Source: Dendrolimus kikuchii (lineage: Eukaryota > Arthropoda > Insecta > Lepidoptera > Lasiocampidae). Taken from it: 64,000 bases of DNA. Under the pieces are notes generated by a model that saw only the letters and a program-made list of their open reading frames with translations, made no database searches and was not told the DNA's origin. Shown here piece after piece: positions 54,017 to 64,000 of the stretch. Positions within the stretch are counted from its first letter, which is position 1; each line of letters starts with the position of its first letter. Where the stretch lies: positions 1,240,001 to 1,304,000 of the forward strand of contig CM034412.1 of the NCBI GenBank assembly GCA_019925095.2, in the 5' to 3' direction. Position numbers and translations under genes: made by a program.

Positions 54017-54077
<61 letters not shown>
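54017..54077 (+). repeat. (TA)n microsatellite
   Basis: About 30 TA units. Confidence 0.95.
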
Positions 54078-54080
<3 letters not shown>

Positions 54081-54085
54081 TTGGA

Positions 54086-54538
<453 letters not shown>

Positions 54539-54579
54539 TATATATATAGATACAATATTATTTACATACAATATTTATT

Positions 54580-54655
54580 ATTATATTTATATTTTATCTA
54601 AAAATTCTACCTGTCGTTTGAAAATGATATTGAAATTTTTCTATATTTTTTTATA
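54580..54655 (+). mobile_element. 3' tail of the 53280 LINE, third copy
   Basis: AAAATTCTACCTGTCGTTTG with the ATGATATTGAAA segment, as after the stop at 53667. Confidence 0.45.
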
Positions 54656-54714
54656 TATAATTTATTCTGTCATATAATTTATGTACATTTCTTATTAAAA
54701 AGTAAGTAGTTCGT

Positions 54715-54895
54715 ACTATATGTTACGTATACCACCATCGCCATTATCATCTCAATTCGTTCCTGGAGTTGTCTGGAAGAGATCGCTTTTTAGCGATAAG
54801 ACCGCCCTTTGTACATAACTAGGTATAATTTTACTCTCTAAGTTCATTTTTGTATTGGTGTATAATAAAGTATTATCTATCTATCTAATGTTCGG
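54715..54895 (+). mobile_element. LINE 3' UTR with (ATCT)n tail
   Basis: GGAGTTGTCTGGAAGAGATC, the GCGATAAGACCGCC segment and a TATCTATCTATCTA end. This is a common insect LINE 3' end; the coding part is absent. Confidence 0.6.
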
Positions 54896-55060
54896 GCTTT
54901 ACCTGCGATAATGCAATAATTATTGACTGTGCCCAAATACGTCTCATCTATAGCTTTAATGGTTGCGCCGAGGAACACCTCCTTATAAATTCTTCCTCCC
55001 CATCCTCGCCATCAAGAAAAGAGTAAACTTTTAAATGAAGAATGCGCAGAACAAGACTTT

Positions 55061-55256
55061 TTTTATTGCAGGAGATCAGCAGACAGGCAGACGGCCCACT
55101 TGATGGAAAGCGGTTACCATCGCCTATGGACATTTGCAACACCAAAGTTGCTACAAATGCGCTGCTGCTCTCTTAAGGGAAACTAGTCACTAATGCCGGA
55201 AGCCATCCAATCGGGCAAATACCCTACCACCTGGCTGTGGGTTGTTAAGTCGCCTC
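55061..55256 (-). mobile_element. Family A copy, shortened
   Basis: Missing the central ACAACTCAAGG region. Confidence 0.75.
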
Positions 55257-55293
55257 TCATACTATCATACTGATACTGGGTAGGTATATTACC

Positions 55294-55892
55294 TATCCGT
55301 GCAGGAACGGAGACAGAATACAATTTCCTGCGGCCGGACGGCCTATCGTGGGAGGTGACAAAACAACCCACAGCCTTCTATAGGATACACTCTGGGGAGT
55401 GTGCCACGGAATTACATGAATTGGTTCCTCCCTCACCATGCCACTCGGGTCACCGATATATGGTGGAAATACCAACGAAGCGGACGAAACGCTATGCTTC
55501 CTCTTTCATCATACGCACCGCTGAAGAGTGGAACTCTTTACCATCGTCTGTTTTTCCTGAAGAATACAATCTAGGTGTCTTCAAGTCTCGCGTGAACCGA
55601 TATCTTCTAGGTAATCATGCTCCAACTTAGACTGCATTTCCGTTTGACATCAAACCTGGAACCTATTCATTATAAAAGAAAGGCAGGTAGGGCATTTGCT
55701 CGACTGAATAGCTACCACCCTTGGTCTAGTGTATGCCGTCATAACAACCTTGACTTGTGTTCTAACATCTATGACTTCCAGGCTCCCTTAAGAGAGCAGC
55801 AGCGCATTTGTAGCCCCATTGCAAATGTCTATAGGCGATGGTAACCGCTTTCCATCGACTGGGTCGTTTGCCTGTCTGATGTACTACAATAA
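55294..55892 (+). mobile_element. Family A copy split by a LINE C-terminus
   Basis: The 5' part ends at CAACCCACAGCC (about 55378) and the rest resumes near 55684 at AGGTAGGGCATTTG. With 55061-55256 it forms a second inverted A pair, as at 5773-6190. Confidence 0.75.
55379..55660 (+). pseudogene. LINE ORF2 C-terminus inserted in family A
   Basis: Encodes RYMVEIPTKRTKRYASSFII, then RTAEEWNSLPSSVFPEEYNL and GVFKSRVNRYLLG, a textbook LINE C-terminal tail, stop at 55630. The RT domain is missing. Confidence 0.75.
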
Positions 55893-56064
55893 AAAAATAA
55901 AATACATTTAAAGATTTGTTGGCAATACTTGTGATTAGCGGTTTATACCGCTTGAGATTCAATGGGGATTGTTCACTTTTTTTCAATTTAGCTTTTTGTA
56001 AAACCATTTCGAGGAATAGTGTTCCTAATCATTTCTGTCTAGTTAAAATTCCAAAAAACGTACA

Positions 56065-56192
56065 ATCCCCTTGTATTTTGAAAGAAATGCGTTTGACCTT
56101 TATTTGACCTTACTAAATCCTATGACGTCATTTACGTCTGGTGAAATGCATATGAATACCGTAGCCATTCAGTTTCAAAATACAAAAGGACC
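56065..56192. repeat. Short inverted repeat
   Basis: CCCCTTGTATTTTGAAAG and GTTTCAAAATACAAAAGGA face each other about 90 bases apart. Possibly ends of a tiny MITE. Confidence 0.5.
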
Positions 56193-56339
56193 GACATTTT
56201 CCTTTTTATGTCATTGTTATGTCACACAACATCAACGTAAACAAACATTTTATTCGACGCACTCCAGAATAGAATTATGTATATATTATCTCTTCAGACC
56301 AATATTTCTTAAATATCTGTAAAGAGAATACTTACATAT

Positions 56340-56890
56340 GGTCTCTAACTAAAAGTCAAAGAAAAGTGCATTATATAAACGAGCGTCTTCGTAAATGGCG
56401 ATTGGAACGATGTCGAAATCTTTTCAAGAGATACGATCCAAAAAATAACCTGTTTACTGATGAGAAGATCATCACGGTGGAAGAAAATTTAACTGGCAAA
56501 ACAATACACCTTGCGCCAGAAGTTAGAAGGACGTCCAAAATCACATATTGGAAACAATGATTTAAGCATTAAGTGATACTTTATTCGCTGGATAGCAGTG
56601 GATTTTCCAACAGGGCTCTGTACCCTCCCATGAAGCTAATTCAATCCAACATTGGTTGCAAGCCAATTTGTCAGACTTTGTTCAGAGCATAGGTTGGCCT
56701 TCATCGAGTTCTGACTTGAATTCTTTGGAGTATTCTTTATGAACTGCATTGGAGCTAATGGCATACAAAAAGTTCACCAGAACCTGAATTATCTCAAGCG
56801 AGCCCAAATCAATAAATGGAAACTGATTGAAAAGATTAGTACCACCATAGAAGAATGGTCTATATCTTTAAAGCTTAATTAATTGAAAAC
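56340..56890 (+). pseudogene. Tc1/mariner transposase relic
   Basis: The first frame gives KSQRKVHYINERLRKWRLER and NNLFTDEKIITVEENLTG (first catalytic D in FTDEK). Later frames give SVPSHEANSIQHWLQANLSD and GWPSSSSDLNSLEYSL, matching the second and third catalytic blocks; the second D has become G (QQGS). Many stops. No clear terminal repeats were found. Confidence 0.7.
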
Positions 56891-56899
56891 AAGGATGGC

Positions 56900-58835
56900 T
56901 ATTTTAAATAACTTATTTTTATATATACATAAATCTAGATGTTATTAGTTATAATTCATGTAAACAATATGTGAATATTTAACATTCCTCCAAAAATATT
57001 TTAGCTTTACGTTGACTGATGTCTTAAGAGTTCACATTACGAGTTATAAGAATAAGATGGTTTCTATACTGAAAACAAACTATTGTGAGTTATAAATTTG
57101 TATGTGCCATATATTTATATGAATTGATTAATAAAATATATCTTTTGACTTATTATTTTGCAAGATGAAATAATAAATAACTTTTAGCAGTTAAACTTGT
57201 TTATTTACTTAAACACTTATTAATAATAATTTAGGACATATTATATAATCTTTTCAGAAATGTTCAGTTTTATCTTTTTCTTTTTTCTGCAGGCTAGCAT
57301 TTGGTTTTTTCTATACATAAAGTTTTCATGTAAACTGCAGTGGATAAGTCATAAAATTCTATGATCAAGCATAACCCTTGCTTATGCAGAAAAGTTGTTG
57401 CTAATTTTTTCTGAACCTGAAAAAAAAAGATATAAAGTGTCTATTTAATTACTCGCATAGTCCTTATTTATCTCATAATTTTTCATATTAGTAACTATGT
57501 TACACATCAAAATCATATTATTAAGAGATATACAATCATTAAGGTATTTGTCACAAATCTTCATATTCCATGAAATCCTTCAAGCCATAGATGTGCTAAA
57601 TTAATCACTTTTAAGCCGGCAAGTGAATATATTTAAAACTACTGGAGAGTTTCATATTTTCCGGTAATTTGTTGTATAAGATCAGATCCATAACATACAT
57701 TAGCAATCAAACACACTATCTAACCGCCAGGGCAGTGGTGCAATGTCTGTTACTTTATTTGTATGTATTTATATGAGATAAGAAAGTAATATAGGTTGCT
57801 GATTTATTTATTGTACCAAATTATCAAATAAGTAATTAATATTATTTTAATTAGTTTCTAATGAATGAGTGAGACATGTAGCTATTTTTCTATAAATAGG
57901 TGCACATTTTAGATGAATTTTGACTTCAACACAAAGTATACTTACATCAATCATATATTAACTAAAAATTAACATTACTGATTTCTTATATGGATGAAAT
58001 TTACAGACAGGAATAGTAATATACTACACAGGTTATAAAAGGAAAGAAGGAAGGAAGATCTATGGACGAACATGTTGAATTTAGAAACCTTCACAAAACT
58101 ACTTACATCAGGATTTTAGCTCCTCTTATTTCTCCAATATGTACTACGAGTATAGCTATGTACTCTAATAACATTACATGTTAGGTAGGTTTAGCGTATC
58201 AGCCTTTACAAAATTAACACTCCTATTTGAAGATCCGGCCATGTTTAGAAAGAGAAAATATTTAATACATTTTCATTAATAAAACAGTTCACTTTTTTGT
58301 CGGATGACTTTAGAAGATTTTTCTAAGAATTAATTTTAATTGTAATGAATAATATTAGAATTTAGAAATGCTGCATTAACCGATCGATCTAAAGCCTAAA
58401 TACCCAATGTTGTCAGGTTGCTAATAGTGAAATTACTAAAATTTGTAATTCTTGTAGGTACACACGTGTGTGTAGGAAAGTAACTCCCAACATATTGACT
58501 TAAAAAAGACCTTATCGAACATCGCCATGATTTTTAAATTGAAAACTTCGGTAGATACTTCTAGGATGGGGAAAATGCACTGAATTCGCATGACCGTCAC
58601 GCTCAGATACCAAGTTTTTATATCTGAAGTGCAGTCATAACAACTGATATTTTTTTTAAAGGTCTGACTAATAATACTCCCCCCCCCTCCCTCAATTGAA
58701 ACTGACAATACAACCTTTTTATTTTAACTGGATCGACAACATCATTGGATAATGAGACTATGTCTAGGTATCAGACATTAAAAATGATAACCCAAATGTG
58801 ATACCAAATCAAAGTATTTTAGTGGTCGAATGAGC
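56900..58835. other. AT-rich sequence without recognised genes
   Basis: About 1.9 kb at low GC with a C-run at 58679-58687. I see no exon with support and no match to other repeats in the window. Confidence 0.5.
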
Positions 58836-58837
58836 TT

Positions 58838-59012
58838 TACTAGCAGAAGGTGATGTTAGGAGCCTTAAGAACAGACGAGCGTGCATGACAAGAGTTATGA
58901 ATGTCAAAGAAGCAAGTGAGGTGTGTAAGAATAAGCCTAAATGGCGCTCTGTTGTTCGTGCCTACCCCGCAAGGGAACTGGCGTGAAGTTATGTATGTAT
59001 GTATATGAATGA
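58838..59012 (+). mobile_element. RTE-type LINE 3' end (family B), short
   Basis: From CTAGCAGAAGGTGATG to the (ATGT)n tail. Confidence 0.75.
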
Positions 59013-59690
59013 GCTTTATCTGTTGTAATCGCCGAAAGAATACTTTATTACAAATTAAGAAAAGTAATGACATCGCTATGGTGTCTAATAGGTAATTTAT
59101 GCCTGATTATCAATTAATGGTATTCAGTCTAACTGTACATTATTCAGTTTAAGTTATATTATATTGATTTTTCACTAAAGCTCACTTTAAATAACTTAAC
59201 AGTAACTTTAGAAAATAATAAATGTTGAACACCAAAATATATAAAACAAATCTACCGATAAAATTGCTAAGCTGGCCACACTAAAATGATCACGATGTGT
59301 CATAATGAATAATGACAGTAACATTTAAATAGTAGCACAGATTAATATGATTATTTTCTTTTTATAGGCAAAGGAATTAATGTAAAGTTGTCCCCAATGA
59401 CGTCATCCGCTAATTTGTTTTAAAATCGAATTTAAAAAAAACTAACTCTTAAAACACAAAAATATTCAAATTAGTATCTTAAAATACCCTATTTTACATA
59501 ATAAAAATATAAAATCAGAGGGTATTTTTTTTTGAACAATCCCCATTCCTGCTCAACAAACTTGATTGAAAATTAGCACAACAAATAAATTTTGCAAAAA
59601 TGCAGATAACGGTTGGTCTTTTGCGAGCGTAAAACGAAGTCTTAGCAGACTTATAAATTAAGACTAGACATAAATATTGTTTTAAAAATG
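59013..59690. other. AT-rich sequence
   Basis: No gene recognised. Confidence 0.5.
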
Positions 59691-59694
59691 CTAA

Positions 59695-61165
59695 GTTTTA
59701 TTGGTTTTTTATTGGTGGTTTGCCATTTTCGTCATTTTGTTTATTTTGGTTTATTTGGTCGTTTAGGCAGTTTTGGTAGTTTTGTTTGGCAGTTTTGGTA
59801 GTTGTGGTAGTTTTGCTATTTTCGATAGTTTATGCTGGTAGTTTCGGTTGTTTTGGTAGTTGTGGTAGTTTTGGTAGTTGTGGTAGTTTTGGTAGTTGTG
59901 GTAGTTTTGGTAGTTGTGGTAGTTTTGGTAGTTGTGGTAGTTGTGGTAGTTTTGGTAGTTGTGGTAGTTTTGGTAGTTGTGGTAGTTTTGGTAGTTGTGG
60001 TAATTTTGGTAGCTGTAGTAGTTTTGGTAGTTTTGTTTTGTAGATTTGGTAGTTTCGGTAGTTGTGGTAGTTTTGTTTTGTAGATTTGGTAGTTTCGGTA
60101 GATTTGGTAGTTTCGGTAGATTTGGTAGTTTTGGTAGTTGTGATAGTTTTGGTTTGTAGATTTGGTAGTTTCGGTAGTTGTAGTAGTTTTGCTATTTTCG
60201 ATAGTTTATGCTGGTAGTTTCGGTTGTTTTGGTAATTGTGGTAGTTTTGGTAGTTGTGGTAGTTTTGGTAGTTGTGGTAGTTGTGGTAGTTTTGGTAGTT
60301 GTGGTAGTTTTGGTAGTTGTGGTAGTTTTGGTAGTTGTGGTAGTTTTGGTAGTTGTGGTAGTTTTGGTAGCTGTAGTAGTTTTGGTAGTTGTGGTAGTTT
60401 TGTTTTGTAGATTTGGCAGTTTCAGTAGATTTGGTAGTTGTGGTAGTTTTAGTTTGTAGATTTGGTAGTTTCGGTAGTTGTGGTAGTTTTGGTAGTAGTG
60501 GCAGTATTGGTAGTTGTGGTAGTTTTGTTTTGTAGATTTGGTAGTTTCGGTACATTTGGTAGTTTGGTAGTTTTGGTTTGTAGATTTGGTAGTTTCGGTA
60601 GTTGTGGTAGTTTTGGTTTGTAGATTTTGTAGTTATGGTAGTTTTGGTTGGTAGATTTAGTAGATTCGGTTATTTTGATAGTTGTGGTAGTTTTGGTTTG
60701 TTGATTTGGTAGTTTTGGTTTGTTGATTTGGTAGTTTTGGTTGGTCGATTTGATATATTCGGTTGTTTTGATAGTTGTGGTAGTTTTGATAGTTGTGGCA
60801 GTTTTGGTAGTTGTGGTACTTTTGGTAGTTGTGGTAATTTTGGTAGTTGTGGTAGTTTTGGTAGTTGTGGTAGTTTTAGTAGTTGTGGTAGTTTTGGTAG
60901 TTGTGGTAGTTTTGGTAGTTTTGATAGTTGTGGCAGTTTTGGTAGTTGTGGCAGTTTTGGTAGTTGTGGTAGTTTTAGTAGTTGTGGTAGTTTTGTTAGT
61001 TGTGGTGGTTTTGGTAGTTGTGGTAGTGTTGATTGGTAAATTTGGTAATTGTGATAGTTTAGGTAGGTGTGGTAGTTTTGGTTGGTGGTTTTGGTAGTTT
61101 TGGTTGGTAGATTTGGTAGTTTCGGCAGTTTTAGTACGTTTGGTAGTTTTGGTCGTTTGTGTAGT
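59695..61165 (+). repeat. G/T-rich minisatellite of 9- and 18-bp units
   Basis: Built from GGTAGTTTT and GGTAGTTGT units, with variants GGTAGATTT and GGTAGTTTC. The plus strand is nearly free of C. A block beginning GCTATTTTCGATAGTTTATG occurs at 59815 and 60191, so about 376 bases were duplicated as one piece. Long open frames on both strands (for example Leu-Pro-Lys/Gln repeats on the minus strand) result from the 9-base period and are not supported as genes. Confidence 0.9.
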
Positions 61166-61423
61166 TTACACAATATTTAGTTATATAAATAAACTAGAAC
61201 GGGTTGAAATAGGGTATTAAAGTTTGTATGGGGGACCAATCATTTATCAAGTTTATAGATATAAAAATTCATAATCTTTAAAAAAATGCGACTTTCACTC
61301 GATTTGTTTGTCTGAATACCGAAAATGGACATAAATACTATTCACCCCGGTAGACGGGATAGTTTGCGATATAAAATGAAGTAAATCTTCCGAGGGCAAA
61401 TAGTACCAACATAAAAATACAAT

Positions 61424-62055
61424 ACAGTGTCTTGAGGTCTGGCAGCTGGTTTTTGCTGGGTTTGGGTCTTAATAGTTTTGATAATTGGATCCCAAACAGG
61501 TGGTACTTGCCAACCATCTTCTCTATTGAAATTTGGGTGTTTTTTGATTTCAATAGCCTCACGCATCATTCTAGGTATGAAACGATTCTCTTTCGCGAGG
61601 ATTTGTGGGTTATCGAATCTGATGTAGTGGTTGGGTTTATCCAGCGTGTGTTCACTGATCGCAGACTTCGTAGACCTTGTGTGTTTCATGTCAGCAATGT
61701 GTTCTTTTACTCGTGTTTTTATGCTCCTCTTTGTTTGCCCAATGTATGACAATCCACACTCACAATCAAGCTTGTAAACCCCTGCATCCTGGAGTGGGAT
61801 ATTGCATTTCACAGGTCTCAGAAATTGGGTAATCTTTTTCTGCGGCTTGAAATATGTTTTGATTGAAGCTCGCCTGAGGATGTGACCAATTCTGTCTGTG
61901 ACCCCCTTGATGTAGGGTAGGGTAGCAGGGCACCGCTCAACTGAAGGTGGTTTGGGGCCTTTGTGACGTTGGTGTGGAGTCTTCAGCTGATTGCGTTGTA
62001 GAACTCGCTTGACATGCTGAAGCTCTCCAGCTATGTGGTTCTCGTCACAAATTTT
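61424..62055 (-). pseudogene. Inverted 3' part of the Penelope-like element
   Basis: Complement of 63240-63871 over 632 bases without length change. It encodes the linker and the whole GIY-YIG domain, with the same KCNIPLQDAGVYKLDCECGL start, but lacks the RT. Beyond 61424 it diverges from the plus-strand copy, ending in a different C-terminus. Confidence 0.85.
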
Positions 62056-62114
62056 AAAAAATACCTTTTGAAAACATAATCTGCAACGTAGAGGAATGTC
62101 TGGTAAGGAACAGC

Positions 62115-63914
62115 ATGCATAAAGAGGATGCGGAAGCTATACGACAAGATATCTCATCGGTTTTACGCCGTAGTCGTCTACCCAAACCGAATCTCACTCG
62201 TGCTGAATATATTGCCTTAAAAAACATTCGCAATAAACCAGAAATAACCGTGCTCCGTGCAGATAAAGGTAACGCGACTGTCGTCATGGATACGTCTGAT
62301 TACAATAGTAAAATACAAGATCTTTTATCGGACAAAAGCACTTATAAAAAGGTCAAAACTGACCCCACGGATAAAGTAACCAAACAAACAATCGCGGTTA
62401 TGAAAAAACACTCCGAAAAATTAAGCTTAGACGTATCCGCACTCACACCATCTTGCGCCAAAGCGCCTAAACTGTATGGGTTACCTAAAATTCACAAAAA
62501 CAACATCCCCTTGCGCCCTATAGTTAGCCAGCTTGACTCACCAACATACAGACTGGCACAACATCTCGCGAAGACACTCAACAATCTCCGCGGCAACACA
62601 CCCTACCATGTCAAGGATTCCTTCGACTTCATCAGCGCAATTGAAAATTTGACATTGGCTGAGGATGAAGTACTAGTCAGTTTTGATGTCCAGTCCTTAT
62701 TTACCAGTTTACCAGTGGAAGACTGCATTGAGATTGTCAAAAGGAAGCTAATAGATAATAACATGCCTGAGGAATATGCAGATCTACTAAAACATTGCCT
62801 CACATCTGGCTATTTCGTGTGGGACTACGGCTTCTACGACCAAATCAACGGTGTAGCCATGGGCTCACCGGTGTCTCCTGTCGTAGCTGACATTTTTATG
62901 GAAGACTTCGAGCAGAAGGCACTGGATACCGCTCCGGCTAAGCCGAAGATGTATAAAAGGTACGTAGACGATACTTTTGCCGTCCTCCCAAACGATAAAG
63001 TCTCTGCATTTCTAGATCATCTCAATTCCATTAGCAGTAATATTAAATTTACTATGGAACTAGAGGCAAATAATAAATTAGCTTTTCTGGATGTGCTCAT
63101 CCTAAGGAACCCTGACAATACTCTTGGTCATACGGTGTATAGGAAACCTACCCATACAGATAAATACCTTAATGGTTCGTCTCACCACCATCCTAGTCAG
63201 TTAGCTACCGTGGGAAAATCTTTGTTTCAGAGAGCACGGAAAATTTGTGACGAGAACCACATAGCTGGAGAGCTTCAGCATGTCAAGCGAGTTCTACAAC
63301 GCAATCAGCTGAAGACTCCACACCAACGTCACAAAGGCCCCAAACCACCTTCAGTTGAGCGGTGCCCTGCTACCCTACCCTACATCAAGGGGGTCACAGA
63401 CAGAATTGGTCACATCCTCAGGCGAGCTTCAATCAAAACATATTTCAAGCCGCAGAAAAAGATTACCCAATTTCTGAGACCTGTGAAATGCAATATCCCA
63501 CTCCAGGATGCAGGGGTTTACAAGCTTGATTGTGAGTGTGGATTGTCATACATTGGGCAAACAAAGAGGAGCATAAAAACACGAGTAAAAGAACACATTG
63601 CTGACATGAAACACACAAGGTCTACGAAGTCTGCGATCAGTGAACACACGCTGGATAAACCCAACCACTACATCAGATTCGATAACCCACAAATCCTCGC
63701 GAAAGAGAATCGTTTCATACCTAGAATGATGCGTGAGGCTATTGAAATCAAAAAACACCCAAATTTCAATAGAGAAGATGGTTGGCAAGTACCACCTGTT
63801 TGGGATCCAATTATCAAAACTATTAAGACCCAAACCCAGCAAAAACCAGCTGCCAGACCTCAAGACACTGTGAGCTCTTTCTGCGTACAACGGAACACAA
63901 ACCAACTTGACTGA
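62115..63914 (+). CDS. Penelope-like element RT plus GIY-YIG protein, 5' truncated
   Basis: Open frame of 599 residues from the first ATG; the frame is also open back to the junction at 62055 (KKIPFENIICNVEECL), which belongs to the family, so the true N-terminus has been lost. The reverse transcriptase includes LYGLPKIHK, SFDVQSLFTSLP, GVAMGSPVSPVVADIFMEDF and the catalytic YVDD at 283-286. A linker is followed by a GIY-YIG endonuclease with GVYKLDCECGLSYIGQTKRS (G467, YIG at 479-481), preceded by a KCNIP Cys motif, and then an RFIPRMMREAIEIKKH end. RT followed by C-terminal GIY-YIG defines canonical Penelope-like elements. The protein acts on the genome by nicking and target-primed reverse transcription. 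No stops or frameshifts are seen in it. Confidence 0.9.
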   Translation: MHKEDAEAIRQDISSVLRRSRLPKPNLTRAEYIALKNIRNKPEITVLRADKGNATVVMDTSDYNSKIQDLLSDKSTYKKVKTDPTDKVTKQTIAVMKKHSEKLSLDVSALTPSCAKAPKLYGLPKIHKNNIPLRPIVSQLDSPTYRLAQHLAKTLNNLRGNTPYHVKDSFDFISAIENLTLAEDEVLVSFDVQSLFTSLPVEDCIEIVKRKLIDNNMPEEYADLLKHCLTSGYFVWDYGFYDQINGVAMGSPVSPVVADIFMEDFEQKALDTAPAKPKMYKRYVDDTFAVLPNDKVSAFLDHLNSISSNIKFTMELEANNKLAFLDVLILRNPDNTLGHTVYRKPTHTDKYLNGSSHHHPSQLATVGKSLFQRARKICDENHIAGELQHVKRVLQRNQLKTPHQRHKGPKPPSVERCPATLPYIKGVTDRIGHILRRASIKTYFKPQKKITQFLRPVKCNIPLQDAGVYKLDCECGLSYIGQTKRSIKTRVKEHIADMKHTRSTKSAISEHTLDKPNHYIRFDNPQILAKENRFIPRMMREAIEIKKHPNFNREDGWQVPPVWDPIIKTIKTQTQQKPAARPQDTVSSFCVQRNTNQLD

Positions 63915-64000
63915 TAATTACTTTTATTTTTCCTTCCACCCATTTTAATATTATATAAAATTATTAGAGCTAGGCATGTTTGCTGAAGAGTTTCTTGCGC
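63915..64000 (+). other. Downstream sequence of the Penelope-like element, cut by window end
   Basis: AT-rich sequence after the stop; whether it is element 3' UTR or flank cannot be told. Confidence 0.4.

Noticed and set aside
59830..61173. Proline/leucine/tyrosine-rich repeat proteins on the minus strand and glycine/serine or valine-rich ones on the plus strand
   Set aside because: The 9-base unit keeps several frames open at once, so these are minisatellite by-products. No start context or splice evidence.

Overview
The window looks like a repeat-rich insect genome, most likely a butterfly or moth. It carries three exons of an aminopeptidase N (M1 peptidase) gene of the lepidopteran midgut type, tRNA-derived SINEs resembling the lepidopteran Metulj group, short Helitron-like elements ending in CTAG, and very many LINE tails. 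There is no operon structure, no CRISPR array and no credible rRNA or functional tRNA gene. This assignment is inference from gene and repeat content.

The only host gene I can support is an aminopeptidase N-like gene on the minus strand. Exon 1 with the signal peptide is at 23307-23471, exon 2 at 4746-5020 and exon 3 at 1535-1693. Splice sites and phases agree across all three, and the gene runs off the left edge. A decayed tandem copy of exon 3 lies in intron 2. Intron 1 is about 18.3 kb and is filled with transposable elements.

Region by region: 1-5 kb holds exon 3 and its decayed copy, Helitron-like fragments and LINE tails. 5-9 kb is a mosaic of a 300-bp SINE-like family (family A), a hAT element, Helitron-like elements and RTE-type LINE tails. 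9.2-11.6 kb is a Harbinger-like element made almost entirely of 24 copies of a 96-bp unit. 13.8-18.35 kb is a Copia element with an intact 1393-residue gag-pol frame but broken LTRs. 20.5-22.2 kb is a decayed LINE with a SINE in it. 27-37 kb holds foldback repeats, a clean 257-bp hAT MITE and more LINE tails. 37.2-39.9 kb is a Helitron-like element expanded by a 107-bp minisatellite with a four-unit higher-order pattern. 40.2-41.9 kb is a hAT element with an exact 8-bp target duplication and three later insertions. 42.2-43.5 kb is a decayed mariner. 44-59 kb is more nested repeats, including a Tc1/mariner relic. 59.7-61.2 kb is a strand-asymmetric G/T minisatellite. 61.4-64 kb is a Penelope-like retroelement (RT plus GIY-YIG) with an inverted copy of its own 3' part.

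The functional content is one fragment of a secreted or membrane peptidase gene and several layers of mobile DNA. The Copia and Penelope reading frames are open, so they could be young; every other element coding region seen is truncated or interrupted. The best leads are the tandem array inside the Harbinger-like element, the minisatellite inside the Helitron-like element, the tail shared by family A and a LINE, and the conserved 3' stem-loop of one LINE family.
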